A DNA stretch of 64,000 nt from Corynebacterium durum (GTDB taxonomy: Bacteria > Actinomycetota > Actinomycetes > Mycobacteriales > Mycobacteriaceae): the NCBI RefSeq assembly GCF_030408675.1, contig NZ_CP047200.1, positions 930,001 to 994,000 of the forward strand. Direction: 5' to 3'. Of this stretch, positions 51,207 to 59,784 are shown piece after piece (position 1 is the stretch's first letter; each line of letters opens with the position of its first letter). The notes below the pieces were generated by a model. That model was not told the DNA's origin. It made no database searches and saw only the letters and a list, made by a program, of their open reading frames with translations. The translations under genes and the position numbers were made by a program.

Positions 51207-52784
51207 ATGACGCTTAAGAAAACAATCGCTGTACTCACAGCGGCAGCGCTCGCAGTCGGAATGGCTGCCTGCTCCTCTGGCTCGGGAGGCAGCGGCGGTG
51301 ACGGGAACTATATCGTTGTCAACGGCAGCGAACCCCAGCATCCCCTTCTTCCGGGTGATACCAATGAAAACGGTGGTGGCCGCATCATCGAAATGATCAA
51401 CTCCGGTCTGATGTACTACGATGCAGAGGGTAAAGCCAAGAACGACCTTGCCGAATCCGTCGAGCTTGAGGGCGAAAAAACCTACCGCATCACCCTCAAA
51501 GATGACATGTCCTTCTCCGACGGCACCCCCATCAAAGCTGATAACTTTGTCAAGGCATGGAACTATGTCGTGGAACATGATCAGCTTGGATCTTCCTACT
51601 TCGAATCCATTCAGGGATATGAATCCGGAAAGCCCATAGAAGGTTTGAAGGTTGTTGACGACAAAACATTTACCGTGGAGCTGAACCAGCCGGAAGCTGA
51701 CTTCCCGAATCGCCTTGGTTACCAAGCCTTCTTCCCGCTTCCCGATTCCGCTTTCGATGACATGGACGCCTACGGCGAAAAGCCCGTGAGCAGCGGACCC
51801 TACAAGCTGCAAGAGTGGTCCCACAACGAAAGCGCCACCATCGTTCCCAATGACAGCTACAAGGGCGACCGCAAGGCCCAAAACGAGGGCGTGAAGTTCG
51901 TCTTCTATCCCCAGCTCGACCCCGCCTACGCCGACCTCCTCGCGGGCCAGCTCGACGTGCTGGATACGGTTCCGGACTCCGCCATGACGAGCTTCCAACA
52001 GGAACTGGGCGACCGTGCCGTCAACAAGTCCGTCGCCTATTTCCAAAGCTTCACCATTCCACAGAAGCTGGAGCACTTCAGCGGTGAGGAAGGAAAACTC
52101 CGCCGCCAGGCGATCTCGCTGGCCATCAACCGCGAGGAAGTGACCGAGAAGATCTTTAACAAAACTCGTGTTCCAGCAAAAGACTTCACCGCTCCTGTCG
52201 CGGAAGGCTACTCCGCCGACATCGCAGGCAACGATGTTCTTGCCTACAACCCCGAGAAGGCCAAAGAATTGTGGGCCAAGGCCGACGAAATGTCCCCCTT
52301 CACCGGTGAATTCAGCATCGCCTACAACGCCGACGGTGGACACCAGGGCTGGGTTGATGCTGTGACAAACTCCATCAAAAACACCCTGGGCATTGAGGCC
52401 GTGGGTTACCCCTACCCGGACTTCAAGTCCTTGCGTGACGACATCACCAACCGCACCATCAGCGGTGCCTTCCGGTCCGGATGGCAGGGTGACTACCCCG
52501 GTTTGGGTAACTTCCTCGCCCCGCTCTACGGCACAGGCGGCAGCAGCAACGATGGTGACTACTCCAACCCCGATTTCGATGCCAAGCTGAAGGAAGCCGC
52601 AAGCGCAAAAACTTCTGAGGAATCCAATGCCCTCTACAACCAGTCCCAGGAGACGCTGTTTAAGGATCTTCCGGCTGTTCCACTGTGGTACTCCAACGTA
52701 ACTGGTGGATACTCCGAGAACGTGAGCAACGTGGAGTTCGGCTGGAATACCACCCCGCTCTACTACAAGATCACAAGGAAGTAA
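51207..52784 (+). CDS. oppA: Oligopeptide ABC transporter, substrate-binding lipoprotein
   Basis: 525 residues from ATG 51207 (TGGAGG upstream). Signal peptide with lipobox MAAC, then the family 5 extracellular solute-binding fold: NGSEPQHPLLPGDTNENGGGRIIEMI, FSDGTPIKADNFVKAWNYV, and DVLDTVPDSAM. It captures peptides outside the membrane for OppB/OppC and the dual ATPase. The long 5' leader (51016–51206) shows no riboswitch I can recognise. Confidence 0.93.
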   Translation: MTLKKTIAVLTAAALAVGMAACSSGSGGSGGDGNYIVVNGSEPQHPLLPGDTNENGGGRIIEMINSGLMYYDAEGKAKNDLAESVELEGEKTYRITLKDDMSFSDGTPIKADNFVKAWNYVVEHDQLGSSYFESIQGYESGKPIEGLKVVDDKTFTVELNQPEADFPNRLGYQAFFPLPDSAFDDMDAYGEKPVSSGPYKLQEWSHNESATIVPNDSYKGDRKAQNEGVKFVFYPQLDPAYADLLAGQLDVLDTVPDSAMTSFQQELGDRAVNKSVAYFQSFTIPQKLEHFSGEEGKLRRQAISLAINREEVTEKIFNKTRVPAKDFTAPVAEGYSADIAGNDVLAYNPEKAKELWAKADEMSPFTGEFSIAYNADGGHQGWVDAVTNSIKNTLGIEAVGYPYPDFKSLRDDITNRTISGAFRSGWQGDYPGLGNFLAPLYGTGGSSNDGDYSNPDFDAKLKEAASAKTSEESNALYNQSQETLFKDLPAVPLWYSNVTGGYSENVSNVEFGWNTTPLYYKITRK

Positions 52785-52809
52785 CAGGATGTAACCCGTC
52801 CTTCGGCAT

Positions 52810-52841
52810 GCCCCGAGGCCGCATGTGAGCGGACTCGGGGC
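52810..52841 (+). terminator. Stem-loop between oppA and oppB
   Basis: Arms GCCCCGAG (52810–52817) and CTCGGGGC (52834–52841) pair perfectly, 26 bp after the oppA stop. No strong U-tract follows, so it probably attenuates or stabilises, giving excess oppA over the permease genes. Confidence 0.6.
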
Positions 52842-52878
52842 GTTGCCACTTCACCAAAACTCGTGAAGGAAACCAACC

Positions 52879-53805
52879 ATGTTGCGTTATGTTGGGCGCC
52901 GTTTGCTCCAGATGATTCCGGTCTTTTTCGGAGCGACCCTACTGATTTACGCCCTCGTCTTTCTTATGCCTGGTGATCCAGTCCAGGCACTCGGCGGTGA
53001 CCGTGGCCTTTCAGCAGCAGCGGAAGCTCGCGTCCGAGCTGAATACAATCTGGATAAGCCATTTATCGTTCAGTACTTGCTGTACCTCAAAGGTGTGTTC
53101 TCCCTTGACTTTGGTACAACCTTCTCTGGACGGCCCGTCACTGAAGTGATGGCGCACGCGTTCCCTGTGACCATCAAACTCGCTGTGATGGCACTGGTTT
53201 TTGAGACCATCTTCGGTGTGGCCTTCGGCGTCATTGCTGGTATCCGCCGCGGCGGTATCTTTGACTCCACTGTTCTGGTCATGTCGCTGTTTGTCATTGC
53301 CGTTCCCTCGTTCGTGATCGGCTTTGTGCTGCAGTTTGTGGTGGGTGTGAAGTGGAAACTTCTGCCCGTAACAGTGGGTGCGAATGATAGCTTCCAAGCC
53401 TTACTCATGCCCGCGATTGTGCTGGGTGCGTTGTCGTTTGCCTATATTCTTCGGTTGACAAGACAATCCGTCAGTGAAAATCTCACCGCCGATTATGTTC
53501 GCACCGCGCGGGCGAAAGGCTTGAGCAACGGCGCTGTGATGGGGCGGCATGTGTTGCGTAATTCCCTGATCCCCGTGGTCACCTACATTGGCGCAGACCT
53601 TGGCGCACTCATGGCTGGTGCCATTGTCACGGAAGGCATCTTCGGTATCAACGGTGTTGGTGGAACCATGTACCAAGCGATCCTGAAAGGTGAGCCCACC
53701 ACTGTTGTGTCTTTCACCATGGTGCTCATCATTGTCTATATTTTCGCCAATCTCCTCGTGGATTTGCTCTACGCCCTTCTCGACCCAAGGATTCGCTATG
53801 TCTAA
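52879..53805 (+). CDS. oppB: Oligopeptide ABC transporter permease
   Basis: 308 residues, six membrane helices. DppB/OppB features: MLRYVGRRLLQMIPVFFGATLLIYALVFLMPGDPV at the start and the EAA loop DYVRTARAKGLSNGAVMGRHVLRNSLIPV. Forms the inner-membrane pore with OppC. The oppC start overlaps its last 8 bp. Confidence 0.94.
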   Translation: MLRYVGRRLLQMIPVFFGATLLIYALVFLMPGDPVQALGGDRGLSAAAEARVRAEYNLDKPFIVQYLLYLKGVFSLDFGTTFSGRPVTEVMAHAFPVTIKLAVMALVFETIFGVAFGVIAGIRRGGIFDSTVLVMSLFVIAVPSFVIGFVLQFVVGVKWKLLPVTVGANDSFQALLMPAIVLGALSFAYILRLTRQSVSENLTADYVRTARAKGLSNGAVMGRHVLRNSLIPVVTYIGADLGALMAGAIVTEGIFGINGVGGTMYQAILKGEPTTVVSFTMVLIIVYIFANLLVDLLYALLDPRIRYV

Positions 53806-54751
53806 CTCAGTTACACCGCGCCGTGGTCAAGAGCGCTTCATTGCGGACACCGACGAAACCGGGCTAGGCGCTGTTGATGCCGTGGCTGACGAGTCGGCCC
53901 CCACCTCAGTGTGGAGTGAGGCATGGCGTTACCTGCGTCGCCGCCCCCTGTTCTGGATCGCCGCCACCCTGATCCTCATTGCGCTGCTCCTCGCACTTGT
54001 ACCTCAGTGGTTTACCTCAGTGAAACCTGATGCGTGCGTGCTACAAGAGTCGCTGAGAGGCCCTCGCCCCGGCCACCCCTTTGGATTTAACCGTCAAGGC
54101 TGTGACATTTACTCGCGCACCGTCTATGGTGCTCGCGCCTCCGTGGCCGTTGGCGTGCTCACCACCTTGTTGGTGGTGATTATTGGTACGCTGATCGGTT
54201 CCCTCGCAGGCTACATTGGCGGTTTCCTTGATTCGGTGCTGTCCCGCATTACTGACATTTTCTTTGCCATTCCGCTTGTGCTGGCCGCCATCGTCGTGAT
54301 GCAGATGTTCAAAGAACAACGCACCATCGTGACTGTGGTGCTTGTGCTGGGCATCTTCGGCTGGACCTCCATTGCCCGCATCACCCGCGGTGCCGTGATG
54401 AGCGTGAAAAACGATGAGTATGTGATTGCGGCGAAGGCTCTCGGGGCGTCGAAAAGCAGGATTTTGCTGCAACACATCCTGCCGAACGCTGCCGCGCCGA
54501 TCATCGTGTACGCAACAGTGGCTTTGGGCACCTTCATCGTGGCGGAAGCAACGCTGTCCTTCCTGGGTATCGGCCTGCCGCCGACAATTGTGTCGTGGGG
54601 TGGGGATATTTCCAACGCACAGGCATCGCTCCGTACGCAGCCCATGGTGCTGTTCTACCCGGCCATGGCGCTAGCGCTGACGGTGCTCAGCTTCATCATG
54701 ATGGGTGATGTTGTGCGTGACGCCCTTGACCCGAAGTCCCGGAAACGATGA
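53798..54751 (+). CDS. oppC: Oligopeptide ABC transporter permease
   Basis: 317 residues from ATG 53798. A cytosolic N-terminus of ~45 residues is followed by six helices and the EAA loop DEYVIAAKALGASKSRILLQHILPNAAAPI. The extracytoplasmic loop has HPFGFNRQGCDIYSRTVYGARASVAVG, as in OppC/DppC. Coupled by overlaps to oppB and the ATPase gene. Confidence 0.94.
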   Translation: MSNSVTPRRGQERFIADTDETGLGAVDAVADESAPTSVWSEAWRYLRRRPLFWIAATLILIALLLALVPQWFTSVKPDACVLQESLRGPRPGHPFGFNRQGCDIYSRTVYGARASVAVGVLTTLLVVIIGTLIGSLAGYIGGFLDSVLSRITDIFFAIPLVLAAIVVMQMFKEQRTIVTVVLVLGIFGWTSIARITRGAVMSVKNDEYVIAAKALGASKSRILLQHILPNAAAPIIVYATVALGTFIVAEATLSFLGIGLPPTIVSWGGDISNAQASLRTQPMVLFYPAMALALTVLSFIMMGDVVRDALDPKSRKR

Positions 54752-56442
54752 GTGAGAAAGCGATGACTGACAACAACGACCAACCATTGCTTGAACTGAA
54801 GGATCTGAAAATCTCCTTCACCTCCTCCACGGGTGTGGTGGATGCTGTTCGCGGCGTCAACCTCACCATCTACCCGGGCCAGTCCGTGGCCATTGTGGGG
54901 GAGTCCGGTTCAGGCAAGTCCACCACGGCGATGGCGGTGATCGGGTTGCTTCCCGGTACGGGCAAAGTCACTGGCGGCACGATTTTGTTCAATGGTGAGG
55001 ACATTACGGGGCTGAGCGACAAGGAGATGCAGCACTACCGCGGCTCCGACATCGGCCTGGTGCCGCAAGACCCGATGAGTAACCTCAACCCGGTATGGAG
55101 CATCGGCACCCAGGTGAAAGAATCCCTGCGCGCGAACAACGTGGTGGAAGGATCCGAAGCCAACAAACGCGTGGTGGAGCTGCTGCAAGAGGCAGGGCTT
55201 GACGACGCCGAGCGCCGCGCCAAGCAGTACCCTCACGAGTTTTCCGGTGGTATGCGCCAGCGTGCGCTCATTGGCATCGGACTGGCCGCACGCCCGAAGC
55301 TACTCATCGCCGACGAACCCACCTCCGCCCTTGATGTGACGGTGCAGCGTCGTATTCTGGATCATCTGGAAGGGCTGACGCATGAACTAGGCACGGCGGT
55401 GCTGTTTATTACCCACGATCTGGGCCTGGCAGCCGAACGCGCCTCGCACCTTGTTGTTATGCACCGTGGCCGCGTCGTGGAATCTGGCCCGAGTCTGGAC
55501 ATTCTGCGCGACCCGCAGCACCCCTACACGCAGCGCCTAGTCAAGGCAGCTCCCTCGCTGGCGTCCGCGCGTATCCAATCTGCGCAGGAACAGGGCATCG
55601 AATCCTCCGAGTTGCTGGCTGGGAAGGCAGAGGCCTCGGATGAGGAAGTCATTCGGGTGGAAAACCTGACCAAGGAGTTTGATATTCGCGGCGAAAAAGG
55701 CGCGAAGAAGAAACTGCTGGCGGTGGATGATGTGTCCTTTAGCCTCCGCAAAGGCAGCACCCTGGCGCTGGTGGGGGAGTCCGGGTCGGGCAAATCCACC
55801 GTGGCCAATATGGTGTTGAATCTGCTGGATCCAACCAGCGGAAAGGTGTTCTATAAGGGAACGGACCTTTCCACGCTGGGATCCCACGAATTGTTTGAGA
55901 TGCGCAGGAAGCTGCAGGTGGTGTTCCAAAACCCCTACGGTTCCTTGGATCCCATGTATTCCATCTACCGGTGTATTGAAGAACCTTTGGTGGTGCACAA
56001 GACCGGAAACCGGAAGGAACGCGAGGCCCGCGTGGCCGAACTCCTAGACATGGTGGCCATGCCACGTTCAACCATGCGTCGCTACCCAAACGAGCTGTCG
56101 GGCGGTCAGCGCCAGCGCATCGCGGTGGCCCGAGCACTGGCGTTGAACCCAGAGGTGATTGTGCTGGATGAGGCCGTGTCCGCGCTGGACGTGTTGGTGC
56201 AGAACCAGATTCTGCAGTTGTTGGCCGGGCTGCAGGAAGAGCTGGACCTCAGCTACTTGTTCATCACCCATGACTTGGCGGTGGTCCGCCAGACCGCTGA
56301 TGACGTGGCGGTTATGCGTCAAGGTAAACTCGTCGAGTCCGGCACGGTCGATGAGATTTTTGCCAATCCGACGGAATCCTACACGCGCGACCTCATTGAT
56401 TCAGTGCCCGGTTTGGGGATTGAACTGGGGGTTGGCCAGTAG
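54748..56442 (+). CDS. Oligopeptide ABC transporter, fused double ATPase (OppD-OppF)
   Basis: 564 residues with two ABC domains: GESGSGKST, FSGGMRQRALIG, LIADEPTSALD; then GESGSGKST, LSGGQRQRIAVA, IVLDEAVSALD. The second Walker B has Ala in place of the usual Pro-Thr after Glu (DEAVSALD), a common corynebacterial variant. Each half has the oligopeptide-type C-terminal HPYT region. The start overlaps oppC by 4 bp (ATGA). Confidence 0.95.
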   Translation: MSEKAMTDNNDQPLLELKDLKISFTSSTGVVDAVRGVNLTIYPGQSVAIVGESGSGKSTTAMAVIGLLPGTGKVTGGTILFNGEDITGLSDKEMQHYRGSDIGLVPQDPMSNLNPVWSIGTQVKESLRANNVVEGSEANKRVVELLQEAGLDDAERRAKQYPHEFSGGMRQRALIGIGLAARPKLLIADEPTSALDVTVQRRILDHLEGLTHELGTAVLFITHDLGLAAERASHLVVMHRGRVVESGPSLDILRDPQHPYTQRLVKAAPSLASARIQSAQEQGIESSELLAGKAEASDEEVIRVENLTKEFDIRGEKGAKKKLLAVDDVSFSLRKGSTLALVGESGSGKSTVANMVLNLLDPTSGKVFYKGTDLSTLGSHELFEMRRKLQVVFQNPYGSLDPMYSIYRCIEEPLVVHKTGNRKEREARVAELLDMVAMPRSTMRRYPNELSGGQRQRIAVARALALNPEVIVLDEAVSALDVLVQNQILQLLAGLQEELDLSYLFITHDLAVVRQTADDVAVMRQGKLVESGTVDEIFANPTESYTRDLIDSVPGLGIELGVGQ

Positions 56443-56451
56443 AAATACTGA

Positions 56452-56497
56452 AACCCCCTCTGCATGGGCTGGTTTGTCAGCTGATGCAGAGGGGGTT
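56452..56497. terminator. Bidirectional terminator after the opp operon
   Basis: A 14-bp perfect stem (arms 56452–56465 and 56484–56497) with an 18-base loop, 10 bp after the fused ATPase stop and 32 bp from the convergent protease stop. A run of A on the left (minus-strand T) supports termination in both directions. Confidence 0.85.
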
Positions 56498-56529
56498 AGT
56501 GCCTTATGCTTCCGCTAGGGGCGCTACTG

Positions 56530-57387
56530 CTATGAGTGCGTAATCCTGAATGGCAGGGTGCTCAGCCAGGAATCAACGGCGGAGCTTCCTACAGCAGGCG
56601 CGAGGGAACGCGGTTGCACGGCAGGTGCCTGCAGAATGTCGGCACGGGGCGTAGGTTGACCAGCGGCTGCCGTCGCGGCCACTCCAGTCTGGCGGGTAAT
56701 CCACTCGGTATGCTCAGCAACGGGGACGTACCAGCCAATGCTGCCGTTGACGTGGGGCAGCGCATTCTCGTTGGACATGCTGGCTACGCCCGCGATGGTA
56801 TCGCCAATAAGCAGAGGACCGCCGGAATCGCCGGGCGTCAGGTGTCCACCGGTCACCCACACCTCAAGCAGGTCGGCCTCGCGGTTGTCGGGATCAATGT
56901 TGAACACACGCCGCTGCACCTCAAGGTCGCCTTGCTGCACCATCGGGAAGTAGTTCTGGGTGCCTCCGCCCCAGCCCACGGCGCGTGCATGAGTCCCGGG
57001 GGTCAGATGCTGGCCAGAAAGCTTTGCGACGGGCCCGTTACTCGGCTGGTCCAGTTTGATCACTGCAAGATCGGCCGTGGGGTGCATGACCACCTCCGCA
57101 GCGTGGCGCTGTTCGCCCTGGCGGTTTCCACCTAGGGAGACTAGAGAACGGTTGCCCTGGCCGACACAGTGCTTAGCGGTGATCAGCCACTCAGGGGAGA
57201 TGCGGGTGGCACTGCAATCAGTATTGCCAAGGATGACGCGGGCAGACGCAGTGGCTGCCACGTCGCCATCAGCGTTGCGGCCGCCGCTGATCGCAGAAGC
57301 CGGGCTGATGGTGCCGAGCATGGCAGCTGCGGTGAGGGTTGCTGTGGCGAGTGCGAGGCTGGTGCGTCGTATAGCGTGATTCGGCAT
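56530..57387 (-). CDS. Secreted trypsin-like serine protease
   Basis: 285 residues. Signal peptide with a Sec-type AxA end (SPASA) is followed by ISGGRNADGDV at the mature start. The triad is complete: His in ITAKHC, Asp in PTADLAVIKL, Ser in TPGDSGGPLL. Two cysteines flank the His (DCSAT and KHCV), likely a disulfide. The last ~60 residues are a low-complexity Ala/Pro tail. Exported S1-family protease; target unknown. The arsC-like gene lies upstream on the same strand (9 bp). Confidence 0.93.
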   Translation of the reverse strand: MPNHAIRRTSLALATATLTAAAMLGTISPASAISGGRNADGDVAATASARVILGNTDCSATRISPEWLITAKHCVGQGNRSLVSLGGNRQGEQRHAAEVVMHPTADLAVIKLDQPSNGPVAKLSGQHLTPGTHARAVGWGGGTQNYFPMVQQGDLEVQRRVFNIDPDNREADLLEVWVTGGHLTPGDSGGPLLIGDTIAGVASMSNENALPHVNGSIGWYVPVAEHTEWITRQTGVAATAAAGQPTPRADILQAPAVQPRSLAPAVGSSAVDSWLSTLPFRITHS

Positions 57388-57396
57388 TACTTAATC

Positions 57397-57792
57397 CTAA
57401 AGAATTGTGGCGATAAGGTCAGTTGGTCGTGCGAGAATGGCCCCTTTTGGGGTGACAACTAAAGGACGTTCGATCAGTTCAGGGTGGGTAACCATAGCTG
57501 TGATGAGGTCGGCATCGGGGGTTTCGGTGCTTAATCCCAGGTGTGCGTAGGCGGTCTCGCCGGTACGGATAATATCGTGTGCCTTCAACCCAGCGGTGGC
57601 GAGAACAGCGGTCAGTTCCTCGACCGTGGGAGTGTCCGTCAAGTAGTGAATGATCGTAGGCGTGATGCCGCGTTGTTCGAGGTAGGCGAGTGCAGCGCGG
57701 GATTTTGAGCACTGCGGATTGTGGTACACGGTGGCTTCGGTGACACCAGTGGTTGGTTCTCCGAGAATCCCAGGATTGTCTGCTGTGGTCAT
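57397..57792 (-). CDS. ArsC/Spx-family protein (arsenate reductase-like)
   Basis: 131 residues. Thioredoxin-fold ArsC motif VYHNPQCSKSRAALAYLEQRG with catalytic Cys and downstream Lys-Ser-Arg, plus RPLVVTPKGAILARP near the end that provides the conserved Arg residues. This is the glutaredoxin-coupled ArsC (YffB/Spx) superfamily; mycothiol/mycoredoxin would be the reductant here. The ~20 N-terminal residues are extra. There is no ars operon beside it, so a true role in arsenate reduction is uncertain. Confidence 0.85.
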   Translation of the reverse strand: MTTADNPGILGEPTTGVTEATVYHNPQCSKSRAALAYLEQRGITPTIIHYLTDTPTVEELTAVLATAGLKAHDIIRTGETAYAHLGLSTETPDADLITAMVTHPELIERPLVVTPKGAILARPTDLIATIL

Positions 57793-57814
57793 GACGTTTA
57801 AGTTTAACGTAGTT

Positions 57815-58390
57815 CTAGGTGCTCATAGGTGAGGTGAGGGTCACATTATCTGCCCATGTGAGCGGATAACCTTGGGCGGCCAGCCATTCCAGGATATTGT
57901 CGCCGTGCCGCGTAATGCCATCCACGGCAGTCAATGTTGCCTCGATGGCACGTTCTGCCTCATCGGCGGTGATGATGCCCGCAGAGGTGGATGCCGCAAG
58001 CTCGTCAATATCTAGCACATCCACGGGTTCGCCCATAACGCAGCTGAGGTCTACGTAGAGATCACGGGTGTGCCATGTACTGGTGTCATTGGCGGTGTCT
58101 ACGGCAATATCCACAATGTCCACGTAGTAGTCTGAACGTGTGGTGCCGGACGTTGAGCTGTCGGACTTGTCCTTGTCGCGGAAGTGGAAAATGCTCACCC
58201 GCAGGTTGAGTTCAGGTAGCAGCCAGCTTTCCAGGTAGCCAAAATCGGGGTGATCTGCGCCCCGCGCCATGTAGAGGCCAAAGTCAGTTTCCGTATAAGT
58301 ATCAACGGCGCGTTTGAAGCCTTTGGGATCGATATTGATCCGCTCAGGCACCAAAAACGTCTCGCTTTTCACGGGGTGCAGATCAACCAT
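57815..58390 (-). CDS. DUF402 domain protein
   Basis: 191 residues. DUF402 features are YYVDIVDIAVDTANDTSTWHTRDLYVDLSCVMGEPVDVLDIDEL in the middle. The relative FomD/Ntdp family hydrolyses nucleoside di- and triphosphates through a D-rich metal site of this type. It is cytosolic and adjacent to the secreted Lys/Asp-repeat gene (12 bp). Confidence 0.85.
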   Translation of the reverse strand: MVDLHPVKSETFLVPERINIDPKGFKRAVDTYTETDFGLYMARGADHPDFGYLESWLLPELNLRVSIFHFRDKDKSDSSTSGTTRSDYYVDIVDIAVDTANDTSTWHTRDLYVDLSCVMGEPVDVLDIDELAASTSAGIITADEAERAIEATLTAVDGITRHGDNILEWLAAQGYPLTWADNVTLTSPMST

Positions 58391-58402
58391 GGTAGGGCTA
58401 CC

Positions 58403-59308
58403 TTAATTTGTAATAATTCCGGCGGTGGGGGTGAAAGTGCAGTTGGCCACGGTCTCAGCACCTTCGGCGTTCTTTTCTTTGGTGTTGATAGTGCCGCTGA
58501 GCCACGCCACGATTGTTCCGCGGCCGGTTTCAGCGGTACCAGAGACGGTTGCGGGGCCTGAAGGATTGATTCCGTTGTATTTCAGCGGTGCCACTCCATG
58601 CTTCAGGGTGTTCATGTTGACCCACTGCACCGTCATCTCACCACGTTGTTGCTCCGCCAAAGCGCCAGTGCCCAGCGCGGTGAACACAAAGGCAGTGTGG
58701 TTTTCCGGCACCCCGGGCACGGGAAGCTTTGCCGGGCCGGATACCGCAAAGGCGGTGCCGGTGGCGTTTTGTGACCCACCAATGCACTCTCCGGCAAAAG
58801 CTGGCCAGCCGAACTGCGTGATAGCCGGGGCGTCGGACAGGGCGGGCATGTTCACTCCAGGTTCGCCTTCACCTTCGTAGTAGCTGACGGCGGAGCGGAT
58901 CAGGTCGGCAATTTTCTTGTCCATGCCCGGCTGATCGGCCAAGGCGCGCATGCTGTTGAGGATTTCTGGCTTGGGCCGGCCAAGTTCATCAAGGGGTGAC
59001 ATGTCCTTCACAATGGCGTTGGCTGCGTCAACAGGGTTGTTGATTGGGCCTTTCGGGGCAGGGGAGGCGATAGGACGTGCCTTGTTCTTGTCGGCTTTAT
59101 CCTTATCCGACTTATCTTTGTCAGCCTTGTCCTTGTCCGATGCCGCAGCAACGGGAACCACTGCGCTGGGGGCCATGGGAACAGTTCCGGCTGTGAACAA
59201 TACGCCAGCCGTCATGACGGTGGCGATGGCGCGCCGGGTTGCCGCGGTGGTCCACCAGCCCGGTGTGGACAAAACCACTGCTGAGAGGAACTTTGTGGAA
59301 AAACGCAC
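58403..59308 (-). CDS. Secreted protein with Lys/Asp repeat linker
   Basis: 301 residues. A long N-terminal signal region (helix at about 27–52, ends VAAAS) is followed by an alternating DKDKADKDKSDKDKADK segment at about residues 58–76, encoded by an internal DNA repeat of CTTGTC/CTTATC type. The rest is a globular domain with two possible disulfide cysteines (GECIG; VANCTF). No family recognised. Corynebacterial cell-wall location is likely. Confidence 0.78.
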   Translation of the reverse strand: MRFSTKFLSAVVLSTPGWWTTAATRRAIATVMTAGVLFTAGTVPMAPSAVVPVAAASDKDKADKDKSDKDKADKNKARPIASPAPKGPINNPVDAANAIVKDMSPLDELGRPKPEILNSMRALADQPGMDKKIADLIRSAVSYYEGEGEPGVNMPALSDAPAITQFGWPAFAGECIGGSQNATGTAFAVSGPAKLPVPGVPENHTAFVFTALGTGALAEQQRGEMTVQWVNMNTLKHGVAPLKYNGINPSGPATVSGTAETGRGTIVAWLSGTINTKEKNAEGAETVANCTFTPTAGIITN

Positions 59309-59784
59309 TGTAACCTGTGTCCTTTACTATATGGTCGCTCGCAATTTAGTCACAATATTAACTTCTTTCACAATAGTCACATTGGCCCCTCCTGTGAAGT
59401 CTTCCTGATTGAACAGGGTGGAGCTGGGGGTGTGAAGTGGGGGCCGTGTCCGACGGGTGTATGCCTGGCGGGTGCGAGGACTCATCAAACGCATAGATAA
59501 AGGACTACCTTAAAAGTCGAAGCTAATGTTCAGCTAACAAACAGAACACAACGTTACACCTAAGTTTTCGTTGAAAGTAATGAGAACGTTACACAGCAAA
59601 AGCAGAAGCGCACGTGCTATATCTTTCCTTGCTGCACCATCCCTTACGATCCTCTGTGGGTGCAAAACCAGGCCCACATTATGCCCATGCCCATCTCACA
59701 CAAGCCCTCAAGGTGCGTTCATGCTGCTGCCGGAGTACTCTTATGCACCGATCGACAAACTTGAACGGCAGGAGAAAGCCAGCA
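59309..59784. promoter_or_regulatory. Long leader region of typA
   Basis: 476 bp between the divergent secreted gene and typA. It carries a direct repeat AACGTTACAC at 59550–59559 and 59585–59594 (35 bp apart). The typA frame stays open from 59614 without a proper start. No RNA gene is recognised; promoters for both directions must be here. Confidence 0.5.

Noticed and set aside
59614..59784. N-terminal extension of typA
   Set aside because: The residues are Cys/His/Arg-rich and not part of the family; GTG 59785 has AGGAG and matches the usual length.
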